The notes: generated by a model not told the origin, from the sequence alone. DNA of 23,356 nucleotides from Entamoeba histolytica HM-1:IMSS (GCF_000208925.1 NW_001915107.1:1-23356); one strand, 5' to 3'. Counted from the first letter of the stretch, positions 8,801-17,330 are shown. A program made the numbers and translations.

Positions 8801-9948
8801 AATTATTATTTGACCAACAATCTGAATTATTTGATATTCATCAAAGAACTACTTATTCTAATTCTCTTGTTGATAGATGGTTATGTTTACGTGTTGATTG
8901 TATTGGTGCGTTTGTAATGTTTGGGAGTGTTATTGCAGCTTCACTTGGTGGTGCATCAGTAGCTGGTTTAGCAATCTCCTATGCAATGAATGTAACTCGG
9001 TCATTAGTGTTTTTAATAAAAACATTTTCTGATGTACAAAGTAGTTTTGTCTCTGTTGAACGAGTTTTAGAATATTGTGAATTACAAACTGAAGAAGACA
9101 TTGACCAACAACAAAGAGACTCTTTAATTGACTTTGATCCATTACCAATAACCAACAATAAATCAACAGAATTAAACACCCCTCAAATTAATGTTGAAGA
9201 CTTAATTCTTAATAAAAAATGGCCTATTGGAAATATCGAATTTAAACATATTACAATGAAATACAGAAAAGAATTACCTGATGTTTTAAAAGATATTTCA
9301 TTTAATATTCATCATGGAGAAAAAATTGGTGTTTGTGGAAGAACTGGAAGTGGTAAATCATCTCTTTTACAAGTATTGTTTAAAACTGTTTCAAACGTTA
9401 GTGGAACAGTGATGATTGATGAAGTACCACTAAATCAAATTCCACACCATATATTAAGAGAACAAATAGGAATAATACCACAAGACCCATTAGTATTTCA
9501 AGGAACTATTAGAGAAAATATTGACCCATTTAAAAGAAAGTCAGATAAAGATATTTATCAAATCTTACAAGATATGAGTTTTGATAAAGAGTTTAAAGGT
9601 CTTGATGACTTAGTTGAAGAAAATGGAAAGAATCTTAGTTCTGGTACCAAGCAATTACTGTGTATTGCACGAGAATGTCTTAGAGATTCAAAAATCATAT
9701 GTATTGATGAAGCAACTTCTGGTGTTGATTATGAAACAGATCAATGTATCCAAAAAAGTATCAGAACGTTTATGAAAGATAAAACAGTTATTACTATTGC
9801 TCATAGAATTTATACGATTATAGATTACGATAGAATTATTGTTATGGATAATGGTATTGTTCAAGAGTTTGATACTCCACAAAATCTTTTAAACAATACA
9901 AATAGTTTGTTTTATTCCTTTGTAAAACAACAAAATGAAGAACATTAA
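5830..9948 (+). CDS. ABCC/MRP-type full ABC transporter
   Basis: The 1372-residue protein has the layout of a long MRP: about five hydrophobic segments in residues 25-160 (a TMD0-like region; the N-terminal PCFENYILFPLL resembles the start of MRP1), TMD1 about 205-490, NBD1 about 525-730, a linker, TMD2 about 790-1110 and NBD2 about 1130-1370. NBD1 has Walker A GQVGCGKTT (552-560), signature LSGGQ (643-647) and Walker B LIDDVLSAVD with Asp668 in place of the catalytic Glu, as expected for the ABCC family. NBD2 has Walker A GRTGSGKS (1170-1177), a changed signature LSSGTKQ (1269-1275) and IDEATSGVD with Glu1294. Members export glutathione or other organic anion conjugates across plasma or internal membranes; the substrate here is unknown. 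It is shorter than human MRP1 (about 1530). The next gene, uS17, is convergent 77 bp away. No GAAC element was seen near the start. Confidence 0.93.
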   Translation: MSNSFQCFGEFGFITSKEINPCFENYILFPLLSFFSILLCLYYWKTPSLKEIKSKTLFNLISFSLIILLIIESLQYPHHLFLVVISFSLFLLYHLSDKVIIFYLPSSLFCIICCFHQHTSPSLLRLLCALLSSIQLLYILFFSPKQGVSDKNLLTPKYSLNLINKWTYSFITPLLSLAQSRLLNSSDLPELPREVPVLEKQLKKSSLMKAIFVCYFPRLLMTVPYFIIMIGTETILPVIQKHILMNLEQNKSILWLSLCMLFIPLISAFVRQRNIYLSSLIHVQIKKELTDIVFNKLLIVQHANNSKIVNILNIDIDRVVRFLVHIFDLIDIPVSLIICSFMLYDLVGTAALYGIIGLFICVPITLVIASYQRKMRFELMQLRDNRGKITNELLSNIRGVKLEGLVDIAQQRVECSREIEQKLIRKLSVVDGCMFGITRLLPAIISMITFSVALRSMELSSSIAFTTLSVFQMLQHPLSFLPLLVLGLTEAKVAIERIEKFLNKKEYEGIKRIKEEDNTSIKLKGSFGYKDKMILNDINLEIQKGKLVMVIGQVGCGKTTLLNAILGECKHNENSFNGINGSIGFISSTPWLRNDTVQGNICMGNEYNEERFNTTISLCQLEPDIKIFHDGIKTQIGERGITLSGGQKQRIALARVIYKLYDIYLIDDVLSAVDPNVSVKLFKDVIQNELKEKTRVLCTHQLQYLPYADQIIVLENHQIVFNGNYDDFIQTEFMNTLKDMKELTKTPTTLSPIPIKKEIKTLNPLESPSHLNETSNELMTKETIESGIIKESVFKKYIQSVGGLPSIIIYLCISFAVKGSSTLSDYMLTYNPIPLLYYFILQLISVIFTLLKSIIETRLGTKATTTLHNSMFYHVIHSPFIFFDTTPIGRILNRFTKDIETMDTQLKRVLSICILQVLTIIFVLLLNLLSSILFMPLLIILSYVYISIIIFYIDSSQNLQRLQSTTKSPRLSIISEIVPGLFTIRAQNLNQLLFDQQSELFDIHQRTTYSNSLVDRWLCLRVDCIGAFVMFGSVIAASLGGASVAGLAISYAMNVTRSLVFLIKTFSDVQSSFVSVERVLEYCELQTEEDIDQQQRDSLIDFDPLPITNNKSTELNTPQINVEDLILNKKWPIGNIEFKHITMKYRKELPDVLKDISFNIHHGEKIGVCGRTGSGKSSLLQVLFKTVSNVSGTVMIDEVPLNQIPHHILREQIGIIPQDPLVFQGTIRENIDPFKRKSDKDIYQILQDMSFDKEFKGLDDLVEENGKNLSSGTKQLLCIARECLRDSKIICIDEATSGVDYETDQCIQKSIRTFMKDKTVITIAHRIYTIIDYDRIIVMDNGIVQEFDTPQNLLNNTNSLFYSFVKQQNEEH

Positions 9949-10025
9949 TTTAATTAAATTGGTATTAAAAAAAAATTTAAATTGTAAAAAAAGTAAAGAA
10001 ATAAAGTCAAATAGATTTTTCTCTT

Positions 10026-10496
10026 TTAGAAGATAGCAAATTGTTTCTTATCACCAGTTCCTCTTGATGTGAACTTAAGAACATTAAATCTAACAGTTTT
10101 AGAGAGTGGTCTGCATTGTCCAATAACAACATGGTCACCTTCTTTTAATTGTCTAAAAGCTGGAGAACAGTGAACAGCAATATTCTTATGTCTCTTTTCA
10201 TATCTTTGGTACTTTGAAACATAATGGAAATAATCTCTTCTAACAATAATAGTTCTTTTCATATGGCATGATTTGACAATTCCAGATAATGTTCTTCCTC
10301 TAATAGAGACATCTGATGTGAATGGACATTTCTTATCAATGTAAGTACCTTTGATGGCTTCAGCTGGAGTAACAAATCCCATACCAATTTGTTTGTGATA
10401 TCTCTTTACATTACCAAAGTCAATTTCTCCCTTTTCATTTCTAGAATGATGGTGGAATACTTGTTTTTGATAAGCTCTTTCAGTTTGCTCAGCCAT
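10026..10496 (-). CDS. RPS11: 40S ribosomal protein uS17 (S11)
   Basis: This is a component of the small ribosomal subunit that binds 18S rRNA. The chosen start gives 156 residues beginning [12 protein letters not shown], which matches the usual eukaryotic S11 N-terminus ([13 protein letters not shown]). The S17 family signature is present as [13 protein letters not shown]. Other conserved stretches include [19 protein letters not shown] and [20 protein letters not shown]. The frame extends upstream to an ATG at 10529, adding [11 protein letters not shown], but that extension is not found in the family, and a GAAC element lies inside it 20 nt before the inner ATG, so it is more likely 5' flank. 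The gene is convergent with the ABC transporter and has no visible intron. Confidence 0.95.
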
Positions 10497-10516
10497 TCCC
10501 CTTCTCCAATTTCTTA

Positions 10517-10520
10517 GTTC
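10517..10520 (-). promoter_or_regulatory. GAAC core element of uS17/S11
   Basis: On the minus strand, AAGAACTAAG lies 20 nt before the ATG at 10496, in the same place as in RRP1, PP2A-A and calreticulin. It supports the inner start codon. Confidence 0.45.
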
Positions 10521-10623
10521 TTTCTTCAAAAACCTTTTTCTTTTTTTTTTTAGAAAACCTATTTTTTTATTATTATATCTTTAATATTCTTTTTTACTAT
10601 TCTTTTTTATTTTTAAGTAATAT

Positions 10624-10658
10624 AAAATCATTTTGTTATATATAACGAAAATCATTTT
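10624..10658. promoter_or_regulatory. Palindrome flanked by direct repeats, upstream of uS17
   Basis: AAAATCATTTT (10624-10634) is followed by the perfect palindrome GTTATATATAAC (10635-10646), one G, and a second exact AAAATCATTTT (10648-10658). It lies about 130-160 bp upstream of the uS17 start. The symmetric arrangement would suit a dimeric DNA-binding protein with flanking contacts. Function is inferred only from layout. Confidence 0.4.
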
Positions 10659-11080
10659 TTTTACAAAAACTAAAGAAAATTTAGTTATTATACTCAAACA
10701 CAAAGTTTAAGAGATTATAAAAAAGTTTAAAAATATATTTTTCAAATAACAAACTTTTTCAATAATCAATGTCTTACTTCTTAATTAGTTTTCTAAAAAA
10801 AAATGAAGAAAAAACTATATTTATGGTTATTATTAAAGTCAAAATAAATAATTTATCAAAAGAATAAATAGTTAAATAATAATAAATAAAAAAACTGAAC
10901 TATTAATACGTAACTAACAAGGTTTAACAAAAATAATTTCAAATACAGGTGTTATAATTATTTATTTGAGGAAGTGAATGAATTTTTGTTATAGTAACAA
11001 ATAAAATAAAGTAAGAAAAATGAATAAAAAAAAAAAAATAACTTATTTTAATTTTTTTCATAACTAAAAAAGTATATTTT

Positions 11081-11115
11081 TTCGACATAAATTACAAAAT
11101 ACTTGGAATGTCGAA
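11081..11115. promoter_or_regulatory. Inverted repeat TTCGACAT / ATGTCGAA upstream of the TMK
   Basis: TTCGACAT (11081-11088) and ATGTCGAA (11108-11115) are exact reverse complements with a 19-nt spacer. A third CGAC follows at 11127-11130. CG dinucleotides are rare in this A/T-rich gap, so the grouping stands out. It is about 210-245 bp upstream of the receptor kinase start and could be a regulatory site or a small hairpin. Confidence 0.4.
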
Positions 11116-11324
11116 GAAATTAAAAACGACAAAATAAGATAAAACACAGAACACTTAAATGAGAAAGTCAAAATTGATAATAAAAAAATAATAAAAAAGA
11201 TATTTAGAAGAAAAAAAAATAACAACTAACAAATGATTCAAATCAACGATGTAACAAATAATAACAAATGAAAAAATAAAAAAAGAAGAATGATCTTATT
11301 ATTGAATTAAAAAAAAAAGAAGAG

Positions 11325-14300
11325 ATGAAGTGTATTACCATTCTTTTTTTATTTTATAATATTTTGAATTGTTTTGGATATGATGTTATTGGAACTGGTT
11401 GTGTAGATTATTTAAATGAAACTGTATGTTTAAAATGTGGAGATGCATATGATAATAATGACTTAACTTGTAAAACATGTCGTGAGTCTGATCCATATAT
11501 TGCTATTTCTAAATCAAATATGTTTTATGGAATGGATGCATCTGAGAAATGTATTGCATACGATAGTGTCACAGTATTATCTCCTTATTCTATTCCAACT
11601 TCATTAGAAAATATAGCTAAATTAAATACATTAAAAGTAACATATTTTAATGGTGGAATGCAATTTTTATATCCACAACCATGTGCTACAAAAACTGTTA
11701 GTCGTACTCAATATGTTTATGGTATTTATTTTGATGTACCTGTACAAAATTCATCAGATACAACAGGAAAAGAATATTCATACCAAGCAACTATTCAATG
11801 GAATAATGTAAATAAATTTCAATGTAATGTAGTAGAATTAGATGATAATAATCCTCTTAAAGCTGTTAATGAATGTTTAAGTTCTGGAGAATCAATATCT
11901 GGTCAAATGAATTGTAATTGGATAGGTAAAATGAATAAACATTATAAATTATTTATTCACTCAGACCGTCAGTATAATTCTTCTTATGGTGGTGGAATTT
12001 CATTTAGTTTAAAACAACCTTTATTTGAACCTTATATCCCTTTTAATGCTCGTGCTGTAGAAATGTTAAATCAAACACATGGAGATTTATATTTAAATGT
12101 TCCTATGAAGGTTACAGGTTTTTATGGATATCCAGTTTGTGCACCAAATCATTATATGAAATCAATTAGATTTTCTGCTGAATTAATTGAAGGTGTAAGT
12201 CTTCTTGTACGTTCTGTAAGAACTGGAATGAGATATGTTCAGGAATATGATTTAATTAAAGATCCTACAACAAATGAAGTTAAAGAAAGATGTATTGCTT
12301 TACATACATCTGCAATAGAAGGTAAATTAGAAAATCAAGGAATTAATCAAGGATTATCTTTATTAATTAAATACAATTCTTCTAAACCAGCAGATGGTAT
12401 TTATAAAGGAATGAATTATCAAAAATTATATTTTGCTTATTTAACTACTGAACCAGAAGAAGATGACTTTCTTAAAATTGCTATTGTTTGTCCTAAAGAT
12501 TGTAACTCTAATATAAATGCAGGAGTATGTAGTTATAGAAGTGGAGGATGTATTTGTTCAAAAAATAAATATGGAAGAGCATGTATGGATATTTGTTACG
12601 ATAATGTAACTAAAGAATATAATAAAGCTTATGGAGACCCTTCGTTGTTGTGTGAATATGGTGTAAGTCATTGTTCAATTGATTGTGAATGTGATGATGA
12701 GTATCAAGTTATTAATCATCAATGCATTAAATTAACTTGTTTAAATAATGTAGAAAGTGATAGTAGTTTAGACTGTATTAAAGGTACAAATAATTGTCAA
12801 GATAATTGTATTTGTATTGAAGGGTATAAACCAAGAAATCAAGAGAATCCAAGTTTAGGATGTATTTTATCAACGTGTGGAAATGGAAAATTAGATGAAG
12901 GAGAAATATGTGATGGAGGATATAACTGTCTTGATACATGTCAATGTGCATATAATAATATGGTTTCAGATGGATCACTTGGATGTAAAAATAAAGCTAC
13001 ATTAGCTACATGGGCAATTATTGTTATTTGTATTGGAGGAATATTATTAGTTATTACAATTATAATTTTATCTGTTACATTAACTTCATTTGTTATTAGA
13101 ACAAAGAATATTGACCTTAGCATTTATCGTCAACAACAACCAATTTATTATTATGATATTACAAGATCAACTGCATTAAATGTAATTGAATCAACAAGTG
13201 CACTTGTTGATCCACATCCAGCAAAAGATAAATATCGAATAATAATTGATCATAGTAAATTAAATTTTGGAACAGAAGATAATCTTGCAGAAATAGAAGA
13301 AACAAGATTTGAACGATTTGTTGTATCAAATAATTCATCAAAATATATGTTATTAATCTTTCATACACCAAATAATCCTAAATATGTATTTCATTTTATG
13401 CCACAAGTACATATATTACGTTCACATTCTATTAAAGTGTGTACATGTTTTATGACACTTCATTGTACTACAAAGATATTTGGATTAAAAATTCATGTAA
13501 GTTGTTATTTTAGTAATAAAAGAGATGTTCTTAATAATATTAGTACTTTATTAAAAGACAGAACATTTGCAGAATGGGATGAAACTTGTAAAAAAGAAAT
13601 GGATCAAAATATGAAATTTGTTAAATATAAATTCCATGGTTCTTTTACTATAGAAACAGATGCAGTTAATTCAATTAATCTTGATATGGATGAAATTCAA
13701 TTATTGGATGAACCTATTGGAGAAGGTGCAATGGGAACAGTTTATGTTGGAAAATATAGAACAATTTATGTTGCAGTAAAACAATTTAAATGGGAAAATC
13801 TTTCAAATGAAGAAATGGAAGAATTAAAACAAGATGTAGTAAGAGAATGTGATTTATTAAGTAAATTACGTAATCCATTTGTTGTAAATTATGTTGGATC
13901 AGTTACATATATTCCACAAATATGTATGGTTACTGTATTCTTTGAGTTAGGATCATTAAATAATTATATTCATAAAGGAAATAAAGAAGGTATTATTTTA
14001 CCTTTTGCCTTAAAAAATAAAATACTTCTTGATACTGCTAAAGGAATGAATTTCTTACATAATAATTCTATTCTTCATCTTGATCTTAAACCAGATAATT
14101 TGTTAGTTAATTCATTATATGCTGACTCTGCTTGTTGTGTTAAAATTACTGATTTTGGTACTTCTAGATTTATTCAACGTTTAAATAAAGATAAAGGGCT
14201 TGGTACTCCTATGTATGTTGCACCTGAAGCATATCAAGATATTTATGATTGTCCAAATGATGTATTTGCTTATGCAATAACTGCATGGGAATTGTTTTAT

Positions 14301-14588
14301 GCTGAAGAACCATATAAAGAATTCAAATCATTATTTGATATTAAAAACTTTGTTTGTGAAGGTAAAAGACTTCCTTTAGATGGTCCAATGCCAACAGAAT
14401 GGAAACATTTAATAACTTCTTGTTGGAATCAAAAACCATCAGAAAGACCTATTTTTAGTGTCATTGTAAATGAAGTTGCTAAATTTGAAAATTTAAGTCA
14501 TCCAGAACTTGATGTTGGAGTAAATTATGAAAAAATTAATGAACTTACTCAATCTAAAAAGGAAAAAATAAACGACTTATTAAATTGA
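11325..14588 (+). CDS. Transmembrane receptor kinase (Entamoeba TMK type)
   Basis: The 1087-residue protein starts with a signal peptide (MKCITILFLFYNILNCFGYD). A long extracellular part follows, Cys-rich from about C389 to 560, including CGNGKLDEGE (518-527), which resembles the CGNG/CDGG repeats of Entamoeba TMKs. A single membrane segment spans about 563-591. The cytoplasmic side ends in a protein kinase domain of the TKL/TK-like kind: glycine loop GEGAMGTV (799-806), VAVK with Lys819, catalytic loop HLDLKPDN (918-925, Asp920), DFG (943-945) and APE (966-968). The three core catalytic residues are present, so it is probably active. The Arg of the usual HRD motif is Leu. Such receptors sense surface ligands, growth or stress in Entamoeba; the ligand here is unknown. 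It is convergent with PP2A-A, 85 bp apart. Confidence 0.93.
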   Translation: MKCITILFLFYNILNCFGYDVIGTGCVDYLNETVCLKCGDAYDNNDLTCKTCRESDPYIAISKSNMFYGMDASEKCIAYDSVTVLSPYSIPTSLENIAKLNTLKVTYFNGGMQFLYPQPCATKTVSRTQYVYGIYFDVPVQNSSDTTGKEYSYQATIQWNNVNKFQCNVVELDDNNPLKAVNECLSSGESISGQMNCNWIGKMNKHYKLFIHSDRQYNSSYGGGISFSLKQPLFEPYIPFNARAVEMLNQTHGDLYLNVPMKVTGFYGYPVCAPNHYMKSIRFSAELIEGVSLLVRSVRTGMRYVQEYDLIKDPTTNEVKERCIALHTSAIEGKLENQGINQGLSLLIKYNSSKPADGIYKGMNYQKLYFAYLTTEPEEDDFLKIAIVCPKDCNSNINAGVCSYRSGGCICSKNKYGRACMDICYDNVTKEYNKAYGDPSLLCEYGVSHCSIDCECDDEYQVINHQCIKLTCLNNVESDSSLDCIKGTNNCQDNCICIEGYKPRNQENPSLGCILSTCGNGKLDEGEICDGGYNCLDTCQCAYNNMVSDGSLGCKNKATLATWAIIVICIGGILLVITIIILSVTLTSFVIRTKNIDLSIYRQQQPIYYYDITRSTALNVIESTSALVDPHPAKDKYRIIIDHSKLNFGTEDNLAEIEETRFERFVVSNNSSKYMLLIFHTPNNPKYVFHFMPQVHILRSHSIKVCTCFMTLHCTTKIFGLKIHVSCYFSNKRDVLNNISTLLKDRTFAEWDETCKKEMDQNMKFVKYKFHGSFTIETDAVNSINLDMDEIQLLDEPIGEGAMGTVYVGKYRTIYVAVKQFKWENLSNEEMEELKQDVVRECDLLSKLRNPFVVNYVGSVTYIPQICMVTVFFELGSLNNYIHKGNKEGIILPFALKNKILLDTAKGMNFLHNNSILHLDLKPDNLLVNSLYADSACCVKITDFGTSRFIQRLNKDKGLGTPMYVAPEAYQDIYDCPNDVFAYAITAWELFYAEEPYKEFKSLFDIKNFVCEGKRLPLDGPMPTEWKHLITSCWNQKPSERPIFSVIVNEVAKFENLSHPELDVGVNYEKINELTQSKKEKINDLLN

Positions 14589-14673
14589 ATATTTCTTTTT
14601 TTTTGTATTTGATTATTAAATAAAATAAAAAAGAAAAATAAAAGAATAAAAAAAATTTGATTTTATTGTAAAT

Positions 14674-16323
14674 TCAACATAAAAACTGATTAACACTTTC
14701 TATTGCCTTTGTTAATTCTCCAAGAACATCAGCATCTTTATCATTTTTAGTTGCAAGTAATGCTGGTTTAATTCTAGTTTGAATAATATTACCTGACACT
14801 AATGGAAGAATAACAATAAAAGTTTTAATTGCATTAAAACGGACATTAGGAACTTTGTCTGTAAGTAATTTAAGAACAATAGGAATAATAATTGTAGTAA
14901 TAGTTTCAGCAGAAAGAGATGGAATAATTTGTGTTATACAATTCATACAAATAATTCTATGATGATATAATCCAGAACTAGCTAAAGAAATTACTGATGG
15001 AAGAATACGTGATTTAACCCAATCAATACCACATGATGCAATAAGCTTTTTAATATTTTCAATAGCCTTTACTCGAATTGCATAAACTTTATCTGTTAGT
15101 ATAGATACACTTACTCGTACTAATTCAAATTGACATTCGGTTAATTGTTGAATTAATTCAGGAATTAATTCTATTGTTTGTAATCTACATCTCCATGATG
15201 AATCATTTACTAATTTCATTACAGTAGCAAGTACTTTTTGAGATAATTGAGATAATACCATAACATGATTTAAATAATCTAATGTAGTAATTATCTTTAG
15301 TTGTACTTCAGTACTATTGTCTTGAAGACAAGTTTCAATAATTTTAAATAAATAATTTTGACAATTTGCACGTCCAATTTGTGGAGCTATTTGTGTAATA
15401 GAGGCAGCAAGTGATGAACGAACATCAATAACTGGATCAACTGATAATTTCTCTGCCAATGGAAGAATTTCACTAATAATAGTTTCTGGTGGAATTTTCT
15501 TTGTAATGTCAGCAATATGACTTGCTGCCATAGAACGAACATGATCATCCTCATCATTTAATAAATCAAAAGTAATATCTTGAACGTCTTTGGTAAGTAC
15601 ATCTCCAGGAATTGCGTCACAACATTTACCAATATTAACTGCACAAACATATCTAACATGCCAACATGGATCACGAGCAAGTTCTTTAAAGTAATTAATA
15701 TATTCTTCTTTACGACAAAGATAAGGAAGACATTTACTAAATCCAATTCTTACTGAATCAATTGGGTCTTTAAATAAAACGTCTATAATATCTGATGGCA
15801 TATTTTCAACTTTTTCTATTCCACAAGCAACAGCTTTTCTTATAGGTGGAAAAGCTTCTTGTGATAATTCTCTTATAACAGTAAATACACCATCATTTTC
15901 TGGTAATAAACAAATTAATTTTGCAGCTGAAATTTTTCCATAGATTGAAACTTTACATAATTCTTTAATATATGGGAGATAATCATTTTCGGGATAGATA
16001 GTTATTATTTCAGCAAAACACGTCATTGCCTTTTCTCTTATATTAATCTCAGGTGCACCAAGCAAAATGTCAAACAATGGATATAAATTATATATTTCTT
16101 CTTTTCCTAATATTTGTGTAAATAACGGCAATTGGTCAGTTGCAAAAAGATCTAACTCTTCTTCTTCAAATAGCGAATGAACTAAATTTACAATAATTTC
16201 TTTAACAGTTTGAATTTCAAGTTCTGGTAATAGGATAGGTAAATATGTCAAAGTTTCCATTCTTATCTCAATATCTTCACTTCTTAAATTATCAAGAAAT
16301 GATTCCAATGTAATGTCTTGCAT
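14674..16323 (-). CDS. Protein phosphatase 2A scaffold subunit A (PR65)
   Basis: The 549-residue protein is made of HEAT repeats throughout and aligns with PR65. Diagnostic stretches are TEVQLKIITTLDYLNHVM with LSQLSQKVL (compare human PEVRLNIISNLDCVNEVI and IRQLSQSLL), DKVYAIRVKAIENIKKLI (human DHVYAIREAATSNLKKLV) and VPNVRFNAIKTF (human VANVRFNVAKSL). The A subunit is the horseshoe scaffold that holds the catalytic C subunit and a regulatory B subunit of PP2A. Human PR65 has 15 repeats and 589 residues; this one is about 40 shorter, with the shortening spread along the chain. No membrane segment or signal is present. The start is the first ATG of the frame, with a GAAC element 23 nt upstream. 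Confidence 0.96.
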   Translation of the reverse strand: MQDITLESFLDNLRSEDIEIRMETLTYLPILLPELEIQTVKEIIVNLVHSLFEEEELDLFATDQLPLFTQILGKEEIYNLYPLFDILLGAPEINIREKAMTCFAEIITIYPENDYLPYIKELCKVSIYGKISAAKLICLLPENDGVFTVIRELSQEAFPPIRKAVACGIEKVENMPSDIIDVLFKDPIDSVRIGFSKCLPYLCRKEEYINYFKELARDPCWHVRYVCAVNIGKCCDAIPGDVLTKDVQDITFDLLNDEDDHVRSMAASHIADITKKIPPETIISEILPLAEKLSVDPVIDVRSSLAASITQIAPQIGRANCQNYLFKIIETCLQDNSTEVQLKIITTLDYLNHVMVLSQLSQKVLATVMKLVNDSSWRCRLQTIELIPELIQQLTECQFELVRVSVSILTDKVYAIRVKAIENIKKLIASCGIDWVKSRILPSVISLASSGLYHHRIICMNCITQIIPSLSAETITTIIIPIVLKLLTDKVPNVRFNAIKTFIVILPLVSGNIIQTRIKPALLATKNDKDADVLGELTKAIESVNQFLC

Positions 16324-16346
16324 GGATCTTATTTTTTATCTTTTCA

Positions 16347-16350
16347 GTTC
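16347..16350 (-). promoter_or_regulatory. GAAC core element of PP2A-A
   Basis: Minus-strand AAAGAACTGAAAAG places GAAC 23 nt before the ATG at 16323. The position agrees with the other GAAC sites in the window. Confidence 0.45.
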
Positions 16351-16557
16351 TTTTTTTTTCAACTATTCAATTTCATTAGTTTTTTTATTTTTAGTTTCTT
16401 TACTATTATTCTAGTTTTTTTCGATTATTTTTATTTTTTCATTTTGTTTTTTTTTTTAAGTTAAATTGTTTATTTAATAAAAAACAAAAAAAAAAACAAA
16501 CACAAAATAAAAAAAAATAAAAATAAAACATAAAAATCAAAAAAAGGGAGTTTAAGT

Positions 16558-17292
16558 TTAGTCTAACGCCAATTTTGATAACTTCTTTTGAGTTGTTTTA
16601 AGTTTTCTGTATTGTAAATGAGTCTCATTTATAATATCTAAAGTTGATTTTTGGTTAAAAGCCTTTCCACCATAAGCGTATTTATTTAACTTCTTTCCTT
16701 CAGCAACTTTATAGACGCGGTACCATTCTCTAATTTCATCAACAGTTTTTTCAATATCATTAGCAGATGTAATGGTTTGAGCAAGAGGATCATTTACATT
16801 AATTCCAATAACTTTCCAATCAGTTTCACCTCCATCTAATAATGCTAATGCACAAATTGGTTTAATTTGAACAATTTCACCACGTGCAACTTTCTTTTGA
16901 GAGATATCAATGATATCAATTGGATCATTATCTCCAGGAATACCAACAATAGAGTCTCTTTCAAATAAATCTTCCCAAGTTTGGGGAACAGCACCATAAT
17001 GATTTAAAACATTTCCATGTTTCATATATCTTAATGAACCATCTTTGTTTAAGTCTTGTTTGATTGGATTAAATTTATTTGTTGTTGATATTTCCATTTT
17101 AGCGTTTGTTCCTCTTGGAATTTCACAAACCATATTAACAACATCTTTACTTACAAATGCTGGAATTTTATGCCATGGAGAAATTTTCTTTCCTTCTTGT
17201 TCAAAATAAATTCGGTAATCTTTTTTACCTAAAGTACCTACAGGCTCTGTTCTAATAGTTCCAAAGTTGGGGACAATAGAAGTAATTGACAT
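16558..17292 (-). CDS. Soluble inorganic pyrophosphatase, family I
   Basis: This enzyme hydrolyses pyrophosphate to two phosphates using Mg2+, in the cytosol. The 244-residue protein carries the family signature DNDPIDI (121-127), with metal ligands Asp121, Asp123 and Asp126, and a further Asp153 in LLDGGETDWK. The substrate-binding N-terminal part EIPRGTNAKMEI (57-68) includes Lys65. HYGAVPQTWED (98-108) is the form seen in the eukaryotic branch (HNYGAxPQTWED), whose members are somewhat longer (about 280). No signal or transit peptide is visible. It is read divergently from the kinesin gene across 199 bp. In Entamoeba, pyrophosphate is a phosphoryl donor for glycolysis, so this activity competes with that use. 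Confidence 0.96.
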   Translation of the reverse strand: MSITSIVPNFGTIRTEPVGTLGKKDYRIYFEQEGKKISPWHKIPAFVSKDVVNMVCEIPRGTNAKMEISTTNKFNPIKQDLNKDGSLRYMKHGNVLNHYGAVPQTWEDLFERDSIVGIPGDNDPIDIIDISQKKVARGEIVQIKPICALALLDGGETDWKVIGINVNDPLAQTITSANDIEKTVDEIREWYRVYKVAEGKKLNKYAYGGKAFNQKSTLDIINETHLQYRKLKTTQKKLSKLALD

Positions 17293-17306
17293 CTTTGTTT
17301 TTTTAA

Positions 17307-17330
17307 GTTCTCTTGATCTTTAAAAATTTC
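17307..17330 (-). promoter_or_regulatory. GAAC and TATA-like elements of the pyrophosphatase
   Basis: On the minus strand GAAC lies at 17310-17307, 14 nt before the ATG at 17292. Just upstream, GAAATTTTTAAAG (17330-17318) resembles the Entamoeba TATA-like element GTATTTAAAG. The pair is in the expected order. The match of the TATA-like part is partial. Confidence 0.4.

Larger units (their letters stand above)
10497..11324. other. Divergent intergenic region between uS17 and the TMK
   Basis: No gene is supported in these 828 bases. The part next to uS17 holds its GAAC element and a T-rich stretch. A 12-bp palindrome between 11-bp direct repeats lies at 10624-10658, and an inverted repeat with CGAC cores lies at 11081-11115. 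The stretch 10700-11000 is A-rich without open frames. Confidence 0.6.

Noticed and set aside
8930..9882. Three minus-strand frames inside the ABC transporter
   Set aside because: Shadows of the conserved coding strand; no domain or promoter.
12778..13371. Three minus-strand frames inside the TMK gene
   Set aside because: Opposite the Cys-rich, membrane and juxtamembrane coding sequence; low-complexity products.
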